NCBI RefSeq assembly: GCF_004348665.1
Contig: NZ_SMKM01000005.1
Span: 1 to 64,000, forward strand
Origin: Actinomadura sp. GC306
GTDB taxonomy: Bacteria; Actinomycetota; Actinomycetes; Streptosporangiales; Streptosporangiaceae
Direction of reading: 5' to 3'
DNA: 64,000 nucleotides
Shown: positions 27,129-36,342 of the stretch, in pieces
Layout: every line of letters starts with the position of its first letter
Numbering within the stretch: the first letter of the stretch is position 1
The notes under the pieces: model-generated
Seen by the model: only the letters and a program-made list of their open reading frames with translations
Told to the model about the DNA's origin: nothing
The model's database searches: none
Program-made: the position numbers and the translations under genes

Positions 27129-27964
27129 CGGTGGTCGCGGGCGCGGGTGAAGACGGCGTCGAGCATGTCCTCGGTGACGCGGCCGGTGAAGGTGTTCTGC
27201 TGGCTCGGGTGGTAGCAGCCGAGCAGCAGGACCGGGTCGCGGCGGGCCGCGGCGCCGCGGACGTCCGAGGGCGGCGGCGGCGCCAGCTCGCATTCGGCGC
27301 CGTGGCCGAACTTCGGCCGGGGGCGCGGCACCCCGTACCCGGCCTGCTTCAGCGCCGGCCACACGCCCTGCCAGGCGAAGCCGCCGAGGCACACGATGCA
27401 GCGGACGCTCGGCGCCGCCATCTCGACCTCGCGGGCCAGCCACGGCAGGCAGGTCGTGCGCTCCAGCGGCGTCGGCTTGTTGTCGGGCGGCGCGCACCGG
27501 ACGGTCGCCGCCATCCGGGCGCCGATCAGCCGCTGCCCGTCACCGGCGTGCACGCTGGTCGGCAGCGCGGCCAGTCCCACCCGGTGCAGCGACGCGAACA
27601 GCCAGTCCCCTGAGCGGTCGCCGGTGAAGATGCGGCCGGTGCGGTTGCCGCCGTGCGCGGCCGGGGCGAGGCCGACGATCAGGATCCGCGGCTCCGGGTC
27701 GCCCCATCCGGCGATGGGACGGCCCCAGTACTCCTCGTCCGCGAACGCCCTGCGCCGCTGGACGGCGACCTTCTCCCGCCACTCCACGAGGCGGTCGCAG
27801 GCGCGGCACACCGACTGCCGCGCGGACAGCTCGTCCAGGCCGGGCGCCCCGGCGGCCAGCTCGACGACGTCGCCGGTGCCGTGCGCGACGGGCGTGTCCG
27901 GGGCGGCGGGGTCCTCCGGCCATCCGGAACCGGGCGGCACGAAGGGGGCGTTGGCGGTCGGCAT
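27125..27964 (-). CDS. Family 5 uracil-DNA glycosylase (UdgB-like)
   Basis: A 279-aa base-excision-repair enzyme with an iron-sulfur cluster. It starts with a short N-terminal segment and [14 protein letters not shown] (two cluster Cys). The catalytic motif is [19 protein letters not shown], in which family 5 has no catalytic Asp/Asn at the family 1 position, and the second motif is [13 protein letters not shown]. Further Cys in [21 protein letters not shown] complete the four cluster ligands. UdgB enzymes remove uracil, hypoxanthine and other deaminated bases from double-stranded DNA. ATG 27964 is used because it starts the normal N-terminus ([18 protein letters not shown]); the frame runs on to 28078 without support. 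It diverges from the DUF2510 gene. Confidence 0.9.
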   Translation of the reverse strand: MPTANAPFVPPGSGWPEDPAAPDTPVAHGTGDVVELAAGAPGLDELSARQSVCRACDRLVEWREKVAVQRRRAFADEEYWGRPIAGWGDPEPRILIVGLAPAAHGGNRTGRIFTGDRSGDWLFASLHRVGLAALPTSVHAGDGQRLIGARMAATVRCAPPDNKPTPLERTTCLPWLAREVEMAAPSVRCIVCLGGFAWQGVWPALKQAGYGVPRPRPKFGHGAECELAPPPPSDVRGAAARRDPVLLLGCYHPSQQNTFTGRVTEDMLDAVFTRARDHR

Positions 27965-28103
27965 ACCACCGATCGTCGCACGCCACGGGCGGTGGCCGGG
28001 TTCCGCCCATACCTCTGCTTTACCGGGCGGTATCGGTACGATGCGTTCGCCGGTCGGGGACGCGGGTGTCCGGCGCACGCCGAGGGCGAAGCGGAGGCAG
28101 GCA

Positions 28104-28928
28104 GTGTCGCAACCGGGCTGGTATCCGGACCCCTACGGCACGGGCAGCCTGCGCTGGTGGGACGGGCGGAGCTGGACCGAGCGCCTCAACCCCGAGCCGG
28201 CCGGCCCGCCGCGGGTGCGGCTCCCCCGCCCGGAGCGGCCGGTGCACGAGGAGCAGGTCCCGGCGGCGGCCCACGCCGCGCCGCACGCCCAGCGGGCGAG
28301 CTGGGACTCGCGGCCCGCCGTCCAGCCGCTCGGCGTCCGGGTGCACGGCCTCCACCTCCACGCCGACGACCGGCTCGTCGCCTACGGGGACGCCTCGCTG
28401 GGCTGGCCGCAGGTGGAGTGGGTGGCGTACTGGGCGGCGCAGCGACCGGCCGGATACGGCCACGGCCCCGGCACCCAGTGGATCTTCCAGGCGGGCCGCC
28501 ACCCGTTCCGCTCCGGGCCCCGGGTCGAGGTCGTCATCGAACCCGGCGCCCTGTCCCCCGCCGCGCAGGCGCCCGGCCCCGGCTCCGGCCCGGGTCCCGG
28601 CCCCGGCGAGCCCGAGCAGGTGTGGGGGCGGCTGATCCAGCTGTGCCAGGAGTACGCCGAGCCGCGGCTCGTGGCGGAGCTGGCGGGCCGGGTGCGGGCC
28701 GGCGAGTCGATCGACGTGGCGCACGGGCTGACGTTCCACCCGGGCGGGGTCCGCGGCAACCGGGTGTCGCTGAGCTGGTCGGCCATCGCGGGCGCGACCG
28801 TGGACAGCGGCCGGGTGTGGATCCAGCAGTCCAGCAGCTCCTCGCCGATCCTCTACGTCCCGCAGCAGAACCCGAACGCGGTGCTGATCCCGGCGCTGCT
28901 GGCCCGGCTCCGGGAGCCGACGCGGTGA
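28104..28928 (+). CDS. DUF2510 domain protein
   Basis: A 274-aa protein starting GTG 28104 with a GGAGG RBS. The N-terminus ([29 protein letters not shown]) is a DUF2510 domain, a short Trp-rich motif found at the ends of many actinobacterial proteins. A basic Pro-rich linker follows, then a two-part globular region from about residue 75 with [18 protein letters not shown], a Pro/Gly linker near 155-175, and a C-terminal segment ([35 protein letters not shown]) resembling bacterial PH-like proteins. No signal peptide or membrane helix. The function is not known; DUF2510 is often linked to membrane or regulatory proteins. It converges with ppx, 9 bp between stops. Confidence 0.8.
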   Translation: MSQPGWYPDPYGTGSLRWWDGRSWTERLNPEPAGPPRVRLPRPERPVHEEQVPAAAHAAPHAQRASWDSRPAVQPLGVRVHGLHLHADDRLVAYGDASLGWPQVEWVAYWAAQRPAGYGHGPGTQWIFQAGRHPFRSGPRVEVVIEPGALSPAAQAPGPGSGPGPGPGEPEQVWGRLIQLCQEYAEPRLVAELAGRVRAGESIDVAHGLTFHPGGVRGNRVSLSWSAIAGATVDSGRVWIQQSSSSSPILYVPQQNPNAVLIPALLARLREPTR

Positions 28929-28937
28929 ACGGGCCGG

Positions 28938-29885
28938 TCAGAGCAGGGACCAGGCGATCCCGTCCAGGATGTCGTGCTCACTGACGACGACCGCGCCGAA
29001 GCCGTACTCCCGCATGATCCGGTCCAGGATCAGCGCGCCGGCGCCGATCACGTCGACGCGGCCGGGGTGCATGACCCCGATCTCCGCGCGTTCGGCGCGA
29101 GTGGCGTGCAGCAGCCGCCGCGTCACGTCGTGCACCTGGGTGGCGGTGATCCGCGACAGGTGGATGCGGGACGGGTCGTACTCCGGCAGGTCGAGCGCGA
29201 TCCCGGCGACCGTGGTGACCGACCCGGCGAGGCCGACGAGCGTGCGCGCCTCGTCCACCGGCACGGTCTCCCGGACGGCGGCGAGCGCGGCGTCGATGTC
29301 GGCCGCGGCGCCCGAGATCTGCTGCGGGGACGGCGGGTCGCCGCGCAGGTGCCGCTCGGTCATCCGGACGCAGCCGATGTCGGTCGAGCGCGCGGCGTCG
29401 GCCGCGGAGCTCCCGAGCACGAACTCGGTGGACCCGCCGCCGATGTCGACCACCAGGTAGGGGCGGGCGGGGCGCAGCGCGGCGAGTTCCCGGGTGGCGC
29501 CGGCGAACGACAGCTCGGCCTCCTCGTCCCCGCTGATCACCTCGGGGACGACGCCGAAGATGTCGACGACGCCGCTGACGAAGTCGGCCCGGTTCTCCGC
29601 GTCGCGGGTCGCGCTGGTCGCCACGACGCGCGTCTTGACCGGGCCGTGCCCGGCCAGCGCGCCGTGCCGCTCGATGAGGCCGGCGTACCCGCGCATCGCG
29701 GCGAAGGTCCGCTCCAGCGCGGCGGGCGACAGCCGCCCGGTCTCGTCGACGCCCTCGCCGAGCCGGACGATCTCCATCCGGCGCTCGACGTCGGTGAGCG
29801 TCCCGCCGGCCTCGCCGGGCACGATGTCGGCGATCAGCAGGCGGACGGAGTTGGTCCCGCAGTCGATGGCCGCGACGCGCGTCAC
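28938..29885 (-). CDS. ppx: Ppx/GppA family exopolyphosphatase
   Basis: A 315-aa ASKHA-fold phosphatase removing phosphates from polyphosphate or pppGpp. The first phosphate motif is VAAIDCGTNSVRLLIAD, the second VVDIGGGSTEFVLG and the third GLAGSVTTVAGIAL; ATSATRDAENRADF supplies the conserved Arg/Asn element. At about 310 aa it is the short type lacking the C-terminal HD domain of E. coli Ppx, like mycobacterial Ppx. GTG 29885 overlaps the TGA of the DUF501 gene (GTGA), so translation is probably coupled. It is the last gene of the eno-ftsB-DUF501-ppx operon, an order conserved in actinobacteria (Rv1023-Rv1026 from memory). Confidence 0.92.
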   Translation of the reverse strand: MTRVAAIDCGTNSVRLLIADIVPGEAGGTLTDVERRMEIVRLGEGVDETGRLSPAALERTFAAMRGYAGLIERHGALAGHGPVKTRVVATSATRDAENRADFVSGVVDIFGVVPEVISGDEEAELSFAGATRELAALRPARPYLVVDIGGGSTEFVLGSSAADAARSTDIGCVRMTERHLRGDPPSPQQISGAAADIDAALAAVRETVPVDEARTLVGLAGSVTTVAGIALDLPEYDPSRIHLSRITATQVHDVTRRLLHATRAERAEIGVMHPGRVDVIGAGALILDRIMREYGFGAVVVSEHDILDGIAWSLL

Positions 29886-30478
29886 CGGGCCTCCCCCGCA
29901 TCGTCATCGTCCGTGCCCGCATCCGTGCCCGCATCCGCGTCGGCACCCGCACCGGAACCGGCCTCGACGCAGGGACCGGAGCGCCACCACTCGGGGAGCG
30001 CCTCCAGGCCCTCCCGCCCGAACGGGTTGATCCCGGGGACCGCCAGCTCGTGCGCGATCAGGGCGTGCAGGCACTTGACGCGCTCGGGCATGCCGCCCGC
30101 GCTCTGCATGCCCTCCGGCAGCGGCTCGATGCCGTCCTCGCGGGCGGCCTCGCCGCGACGGCGGAGGTAGTCCTCGTGGGCCGCGGTGTAGGCGGCCCTC
30201 AGCTTCGGGTCGGCGGCGAGCCGGTCCTGCATCTCCCGCATGACACCGCTTCCCTCCAGGGTCCCGATGGCCGAGGCGGCCTTCGGGCAGGTCAGGTAGA
30301 ACAGCGTGGGAAAGGGCGTCCCGTCCGGGAGCCTCGGGGCCGTCTCGATCACGGCGGGCAGCCCGCACGGGCAGCGGCTCGCCACCGCGCGCACGCCGCG
30401 CGGCTCCCGGCCGAGCTGGGCCGCGACCGCCGCCCTGTCAGCGTCCGCCACCGCGGCCCGGTCACCTGCTTCCTTCAT
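29882..30478 (-). CDS. DUF501 domain protein
   Basis: A 198-aa protein in the usual DUF501 position between ftsB and ppx. The domain (about 20-170) shows VAAQLGREPRGVRAVASRCPCGLPAVIETAPRLPDGTPFPTLFYLTCP, with a CxC motif and a further Cys suggesting a metal site, and ends CLHALIAHELAVPGINPFGREGLEALPEWW. A C-terminal tail is rich in Gly/Ala/Asp (repeated DAGTDAGTD). Function is unknown; the strict neighbourhood with septum protein FtsB and enolase has been noted widely. ATG 30478 is preceded by GGGGA. The end overlaps the ppx start by four bases, indicating coupling. Confidence 0.9.
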   Translation of the reverse strand: MKEAGDRAAVADADRAAVAAQLGREPRGVRAVASRCPCGLPAVIETAPRLPDGTPFPTLFYLTCPKAASAIGTLEGSGVMREMQDRLAADPKLRAAYTAAHEDYLRRRGEAAREDGIEPLPEGMQSAGGMPERVKCLHALIAHELAVPGINPFGREGLEALPEWWRSGPCVEAGSGAGADADAGTDAGTDDDDAGEAR

Positions 30479-30502
30479 TCTGCGTCCCCACCCGCGGACG
30501 GG

Positions 30503-30999
30503 TCAGCGTGGCCGGTCGGCCGCCTCCACCGACCGCCACAGCATCTCGTACCACGGCGGCCTGCTCGTCGGGCCGCCCTTGTGCGCCTGCCGGTCGCCGT
30601 CCCCGCCACCGTCCAGCACGATGTAGCACTTTACGGCAGGACGGCAGTAGTGGAGCCTTCGCGTCGCCTCACGCTCAATGTACGACTTGTCGCCGAGTTG
30701 CCGCTTGCGCTGGGCGAGGATCTCCACTTGCCGACGGGCCACCGCCTCCTTCTGCCGCAACTCGGCGATCTCCTGCCGCTGGGCGATGTACTCCCGGACG
30801 GGGTAGGCCAGGCTCAGCGCGATCGCGCAGACCACCACGGCGAGGATGGCGGCACGGCTGGTGAGCGCCGGGTTGCCCCGGCGCATGCCGTCCGCGCGGC
30901 CGTCCGCGCCGTCCCCGGGCCCCTCGTGCGGCCCCTCGTGCGGCCCGGCGTGGGCCCCGCCGCGGGGGCCGCCGGCGCGGCGGTCGCCGCCCCGCGCCA

Positions 31000-31000
<1 letters not shown>
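30503..31000 (-). CDS. ftsB: FtsB/DivIC-like septum formation initiator
   Basis: A 165-aa bitopic cell-division protein. A cytoplasmic N-terminus rich in Gly/Arg/His (repeats of AGPHEGPHEG) is followed by one membrane helix (AAILAVVVCAIALSLAYPV, about 52-70) and an extracytoplasmic coiled coil (AQRQEIAELRQKEAVARRQVEILAQRKRQL). The conserved YIEREATRRLHYCRPAVKCYIVL completes the DivIC domain. It should act with FtsL/FtsQ in the divisome. ATG 31000 shares one base with the enolase stop (TGATG), a reinitiation arrangement. The His/Glu/Gly/Pro repeat in the N-terminus is unusual in length. Confidence 0.88.
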
Positions 31001-32500
<1,500 letters not shown>

Positions 32501-32521
32501 CGCACCTCCCGAGGTGAACCC

Positions 32522-33460
32522 GTGCGAAAACTCGTCCTGCTCGCCCTGGTCGGCCTGGGCGCCCAGCTCGTCGACGGCAGCCTGGGCATGGCCTACGGCG
32601 TCACCTCGACGACGCTGCTGCTCGCCATCGGCACCAACCCGGCCGCCGCGTCCGCCACCGTCCACCTGGCCGAGATCGGGACCACGCTCGCGTCGGGCGC
32701 CTCCCACTGGAAGTTCGGCAACGTCGACTGGCGCGTCGTCGCCAAGATCGGCATCCCCGGCAGCGTCGGCGCGTTCGCCGGCGCCACGTTCCTGTCCGGG
32801 CTGTCGACCGAGGCCGCCGGGCCGGTGATGGCGATCATCCTGCTCACGCTCGGCACCTACATCCTCGTCCGCTTCACCCTCCGGGGCATCCGCACCGACC
32901 GGCTCGGCAGGCCGCTGCGCAAGCGGTTCCTCGGCCCGCTCGGCCTCGTCGCCGGCTTCGTCGACGCCACCGGGGGCGGCGGCTGGGGGCCCGTCGGCAC
33001 CCCGGCCATCCTGGCCAGCGGACGGCTGGAGCCGCGCAAGACCATCGGCTCCATCGACACCAGCGAGTTCCTCATCGCCGTGGCCGCCAGCATCGGCTTC
33101 CTCATCGGCATCGGCTCGGAGGGCGTCAACTTCACCTGGGTGGCCGCGCTGCTGATCGGCGGCCTGATCGCGGCCCCGATCGCCGCGTGGCTCGTCCGGC
33201 ACATCCCGCCGCGCGTCCTCGGCAGCGCGGTCGGCGGCGTGATCATCCTCACCAACACCCGCACGCTGCTGCGCAGCGACTGGATCGACGCCTCGGAAGG
33301 CGTCCGGTGGGTCTTCTACGCCGCCATCTACGCCATCTGGGCGGCGGCGCTGACCTACTCGATCCGGCGGCACCTCGCCGAGCGCATCACCGACCCCCCG
33401 GCGGACGGGGACGACGCCGCCCCCGACGCCGGGAAGGCCGCCGCCCCCACCGCCGGCTGA
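32522..33460 (+). CDS. TSUP family (TauE/SafE) transporter
   Basis: A 312-aa polytopic membrane protein of the TSUP/DUF81 family, associated with sulfite, thiosulfate or organosulfonate transport. Two homologous halves are visible: LVLLALVGLGAQLVDGSLGMAYGVTSTTLLL with the GxxxGMAYG turn, and LVAGFVDATGGGGWGPVGTPAILASG with the second Gly-rich turn. Eight hydrophobic segments are apparent. GTG 32522 has GAGGTG as RBS; an ATG 42 bases upstream lies in the AT-rich leader. A second TSUP gene lies at 47135 next to the sulfate-activation gene, and the two share upstream motifs, which favours a sulfur-related role. An orphan histidine kinase follows after a terminator. Confidence 0.87.
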   Translation: MRKLVLLALVGLGAQLVDGSLGMAYGVTSTTLLLAIGTNPAAASATVHLAEIGTTLASGASHWKFGNVDWRVVAKIGIPGSVGAFAGATFLSGLSTEAAGPVMAIILLTLGTYILVRFTLRGIRTDRLGRPLRKRFLGPLGLVAGFVDATGGGGWGPVGTPAILASGRLEPRKTIGSIDTSEFLIAVAASIGFLIGIGSEGVNFTWVAALLIGGLIAAPIAAWLVRHIPPRVLGSAVGGVIILTNTRTLLRSDWIDASEGVRWVFYAAIYAIWAAALTYSIRRHLAERITDPPADGDDAAPDAGKAAAPTAG

Positions 33461-33502
33461 CCCGCCGTCCGGCGCACCGGCACCGGACCGCACCGCCCCC
33501 TC

Positions 33503-33538
33503 ATCGTCCATGCCCGGCGGGGGCCGGGCATGGACGAT
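33503..33538 (+). terminator. Intrinsic terminator
   Basis: A perfect 15-bp stem (ATCGTCCATGCCCGG and complement, 33503-33517 with 33524-33538) and 6-nt loop, followed by CCTTTA, 42 bp after the TSUP gene. Confidence 0.8.
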
Positions 33539-33601
33539 CCTTTACCCGGCACCCACGGTCGTGTTTGCCCCGTTCCGGCAAGAAACCACGGGAACCTGCA
33601 A

Positions 33602-35017
33602 ATGCGTCTCCGGGAGGTCGTCATAGGTGACCGGCCCAGAACGGCGGGTCTGAGCCGCTGGATCTGGCGGGCGGTACTGCGGCACCCGGAGATTCGCATC
33701 CGGGTGACGATGACGTCGGCGCTCGTCGCCCTGATCCTGTCCACGGCGCTGTGCTTCGCGCTGCTCGCGCTGGTCAGGCAGCAGGCGATCGCCGAAGCCA
33801 CGCGGGAGACGGCGCGCGAGGGACGCCGCACGGTGACCGTGGTCAACGCGGGCCTGCTGCGGGAGCGGATCGCCGCGCCGAGCGGCGAACTCCAGCAGGT
33901 GGTGGACCTGGCCGGCGGCGTGGTCGCCGCCACACCGGCGATGGCGGGACGCCCGCCGGTCCGGTTCCCCTCGCCGCCGTCGACCGACGACCGCCGCGAC
34001 GGGCAGAGCTGCGAGGTCGACGCGCCCGGCGGGGACTGCTTCCTCATCGTCGAGTACCGCGTGGGCATGGGCCGGGACACGATGTTCGTCTACTCGCTGG
34101 CCCCGGTGCCGGGGCTGTTCCCCCGGCCGCTCGCGGCGCTGCTGCTCATGCTGGGCGTCCCGGTCATCACGGGACTGGTCGCCTACGCGACGTGGGCGGC
34201 GGCGTCCCGCGCGCTCCGGCCGGTCGGCGCGATCCGCCGCGAACTGGACGAGATCACCGCCACCGACCTGGAGCGCCGGGTGCCGCAGCCGGCCCGCCGC
34301 GACGAGGTGGGGCTGCTGGCCGAGAGCATCAACGCGACCCTCGACCGGCTGGAGAAGGCCGTCGCGCGGCAGCGCGGGTTCGTCACCGACGTCTCGCACG
34401 AGCTGCGCAGCCCGCTCGCCGCGCTGCGGATGGAGCTGGAGCTGGCGCTGTCGGCGCCCGAGGACACCACCTCGCCGGAGGCGCTGCGGGCCATCCTCGA
34501 CAACACCGACCGGCTCACCGCGGTCGTCGACGACCTGCTCGCCCTCGCCCGCCTGGAGGCCGACCGGAACTTCGAACGCGAGGCGGTGGACCTCAGCGAA
34601 CTGGCCGACCAGGAGGTGCTGACCCGCCCCCGCCGCACCCAGGTGACGGTCCTGGCCGAGGGGTCGGTGACCGTGCAGGGCGGACGCAGCGAGCTGTCGC
34701 GGCTGCTGCGGAACCTCATCGACAACGCCGACCGGCACGCCGACCGCGAGGTCACGGTGGTGCTGCGGCCCGAACCGCCCGCCACCGCGGTCGTCGAGGT
34801 GATCGACGACGGCAACGGCATCCCGCCCGAGGACCGCGAGCGGGTGTTCGAGCGGTTCACCCGGCTCGCCCAGGGCCGGCACCGCGACGCCGGCGGGACC
34901 GGCCTCGGGCTGGCGATCTCCCGCGACATCGCCGAGGCGCACCGCGGCACGCTGATCCTCACCGACCGTTCCGACGGCCGGGCCGGCGCCCGCTTCGTCC
35001 TGCGGCTGCCCCAGTAG
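33602..35017 (+). CDS. Sensor histidine kinase, orphan
   Basis: A 471-aa membrane histidine kinase. Helix 1 is about residues 38-60 and helix 2 about 175-198; the extracytoplasmic loop between them holds two Cys (QSCEVDAPGGDCFLIV) that may form a disulfide. HAMP follows (about 200-250). The phospho-acceptor is His266 in FVTDVSHELRSPLAAL; the N box is LRNLIDNADRHA, G1 DDGNGIPPEDRERVFERF and G2 GGTGLGLAISRDIAEAH, so the ATPase is complete. No response regulator is adjacent on either side, which is unusual for this class. ATG 33602 is preceded by only a weak RBS; the start is moderately certain. The partner must be encoded elsewhere. Confidence 0.88.
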   Translation: MRLREVVIGDRPRTAGLSRWIWRAVLRHPEIRIRVTMTSALVALILSTALCFALLALVRQQAIAEATRETAREGRRTVTVVNAGLLRERIAAPSGELQQVVDLAGGVVAATPAMAGRPPVRFPSPPSTDDRRDGQSCEVDAPGGDCFLIVEYRVGMGRDTMFVYSLAPVPGLFPRPLAALLLMLGVPVITGLVAYATWAAASRALRPVGAIRRELDEITATDLERRVPQPARRDEVGLLAESINATLDRLEKAVARQRGFVTDVSHELRSPLAALRMELELALSAPEDTTSPEALRAILDNTDRLTAVVDDLLALARLEADRNFEREAVDLSELADQEVLTRPRRTQVTVLAEGSVTVQGGRSELSRLLRNLIDNADRHADREVTVVLRPEPPATAVVEVIDDGNGIPPEDRERVFERFTRLAQGRHRDAGGTGLGLAISRDIAEAHRGTLILTDRSDGRAGARFVLRLPQ

Positions 35018-35032
35018 CCCCGGGCCGCCGGG

Positions 35033-35260
35033 TCAGGAGTCGCCGAGGCGGCCGCGGAGCCGCTCGCGCTCGGACTCCAGGAGCTCGATCTGGCCCTCCA
35101 GCTCCTGCCGCGCGGTCAGGTACTGGCCGGAGTCCACGAAGTCCGTCGGGTCGTCGGACGGCTCGGGGACCTCGGAGCGGAGCCGGTCGAGGGTCTCGTC
35201 GATCTCGCGGAGCCGCTCCCGGCCCTCGTCGTCACCGGCCTGGCTCATGCTCTGGTTCAT
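35033..35260 (-). CDS. Small coiled-coil protein
   Basis: A 75-aa acidic protein starting at ATG 35260 with a GAGGAGG RBS. Two heptad-rich segments (GRERLREIDETLDRLRSEV and QELEGQIELLESERERLRGRLG) flank a short Pro/Asp region, predicting a helical hairpin or dimeric coiled coil. No signal peptide, Cys or known family recognised. Its stop is 16 bp from the end of the convergent histidine kinase and it lies downstream of the quinone oxidoreductase on the same strand (57 bp apart), so it may be cotranscribed with that gene. Confidence 0.75.
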   Translation of the reverse strand: MNQSMSQAGDDEGRERLREIDETLDRLRSEVPEPSDDPTDFVDSGQYLTARQELEGQIELLESERERLRGRLGDS

Positions 35261-35317
35261 GTGACCTCCTCGCGATGGCAATGCCCGCGATTTCGCGGTC
35301 CTCACCCGCCCGGCGGC

Positions 35318-36262
35318 TCAGATGCGGAGCACGGTCTTGCCGCGCGCGCCGCCGGCCCGGTTGTCGGCCAGCGCCTCCGGCGCGTCCGCCAGCGGGACCT
35401 CGCGCTCGATCGAGACCCGCAGCCCGTCCGCGTCGATGAGGTCGGACAGCCGCTCCAGCATCCCGGCCGACGGCTCGGCCTCCAGGTTGATCCCGCGCAG
35501 CCCCTTGTCCTCCATCGCGTCCGGGTTCACCGACCACGTGGTGCTGACGTAGACCCCGCCGGGCCGGAGCAGCTGCGCGATGCCCTCGGTGGCGCCGGTG
35601 TCGCTGACCACGTCGAGGACGGCGTCGATCCCGTCCACGTGGACGCCGAGCACCTGCCGGTTGAGGTCGTCCTCGGTGTGGTCGACGGTCGCGTCCGCGC
35701 CGAGGCGGCGCATCGTCCCGGCCATGTCGTCGCGGGCGGTGGCGATGACCTTGGCGCCCTCCCGGGCGGCGAGCTGCACCAGGCCCTGCCCGACGCCGCC
35801 GGTCGCCCCGACGACCAGGACGGTGTGCCCCTCCTCGATCCCGGCGGCCTCCACCATGGCGAGCGCGGTCATGCTCGCGGTCGGCACCGCCGCGGCCTCC
35901 GTGTACAGCATTCCCTCCGGCATCCGGGCGACCGGTCCGTCCTCGCGGGCGACGGCGTACTCGGCGAAGGAGCCGAGCCCCCGGTCCACCCCGCCGAAGC
36001 ACCCGTAGACCTGCTCACCGTGCCGGAGCCGGGTGACGCCCTCGCCGACGTCGTCGACCACCCCGGCGCCGTCCCGGCCGAGGATCAGCGGGAACGGCGC
36101 GTCGGCGGAGTCCTTGAGCATCCCGTCGGCGATCTTCCAGTCGATCGGGTTGAGCCCGGCCGCGATCATCCGCACGAGGATCTCGCCCGGTCCCGGCTCC
36201 GGGCGCGGCAGGTTCATCAGCGCCGGCGTGGCGCCGTATTCGGACACGGCGATGGCTTGCAT
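35318..36262 (-). CDS. NADP-dependent quinone oxidoreductase-like (MDR) protein
   Basis: A 314-aa zinc-independent medium-chain dehydrogenase/reductase. The GroES-like domain is at the N-terminus (MNLPRPEPGPGEILVRMIAAGLNPIDWKI), LILGRDGAGVVDDVGEGV follows, and the nucleotide fold is TVLVVGATGGVGQGLVQLA (residues about 145-163). The structural-zinc Cys cluster of alcohol dehydrogenases is missing, as in quinone reductases. The end (NRAGGARGKTVLRI) is typical. It likely reduces quinones or enones with NADPH and may act in redox or electrophile stress. ATG 36262 has GGGGGA nine bases upstream. Confidence 0.87.
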   Translation of the reverse strand: MQAIAVSEYGATPALMNLPRPEPGPGEILVRMIAAGLNPIDWKIADGMLKDSADAPFPLILGRDGAGVVDDVGEGVTRLRHGEQVYGCFGGVDRGLGSFAEYAVAREDGPVARMPEGMLYTEAAAVPTASMTALAMVEAAGIEEGHTVLVVGATGGVGQGLVQLAAREGAKVIATARDDMAGTMRRLGADATVDHTEDDLNRQVLGVHVDGIDAVLDVVSDTGATEGIAQLLRPGGVYVSTTWSVNPDAMEDKGLRGINLEAEPSAGMLERLSDLIDADGLRVSIEREVPLADAPEALADNRAGGARGKTVLRI

Positions 36263-36342
36263 GACGTTTCGTCCCCCGATACTTCAACAACACCCCGCCG
36301 TTGATCTACCCGGGCCGCGGACGATCACACAGGTCAGTGGTA

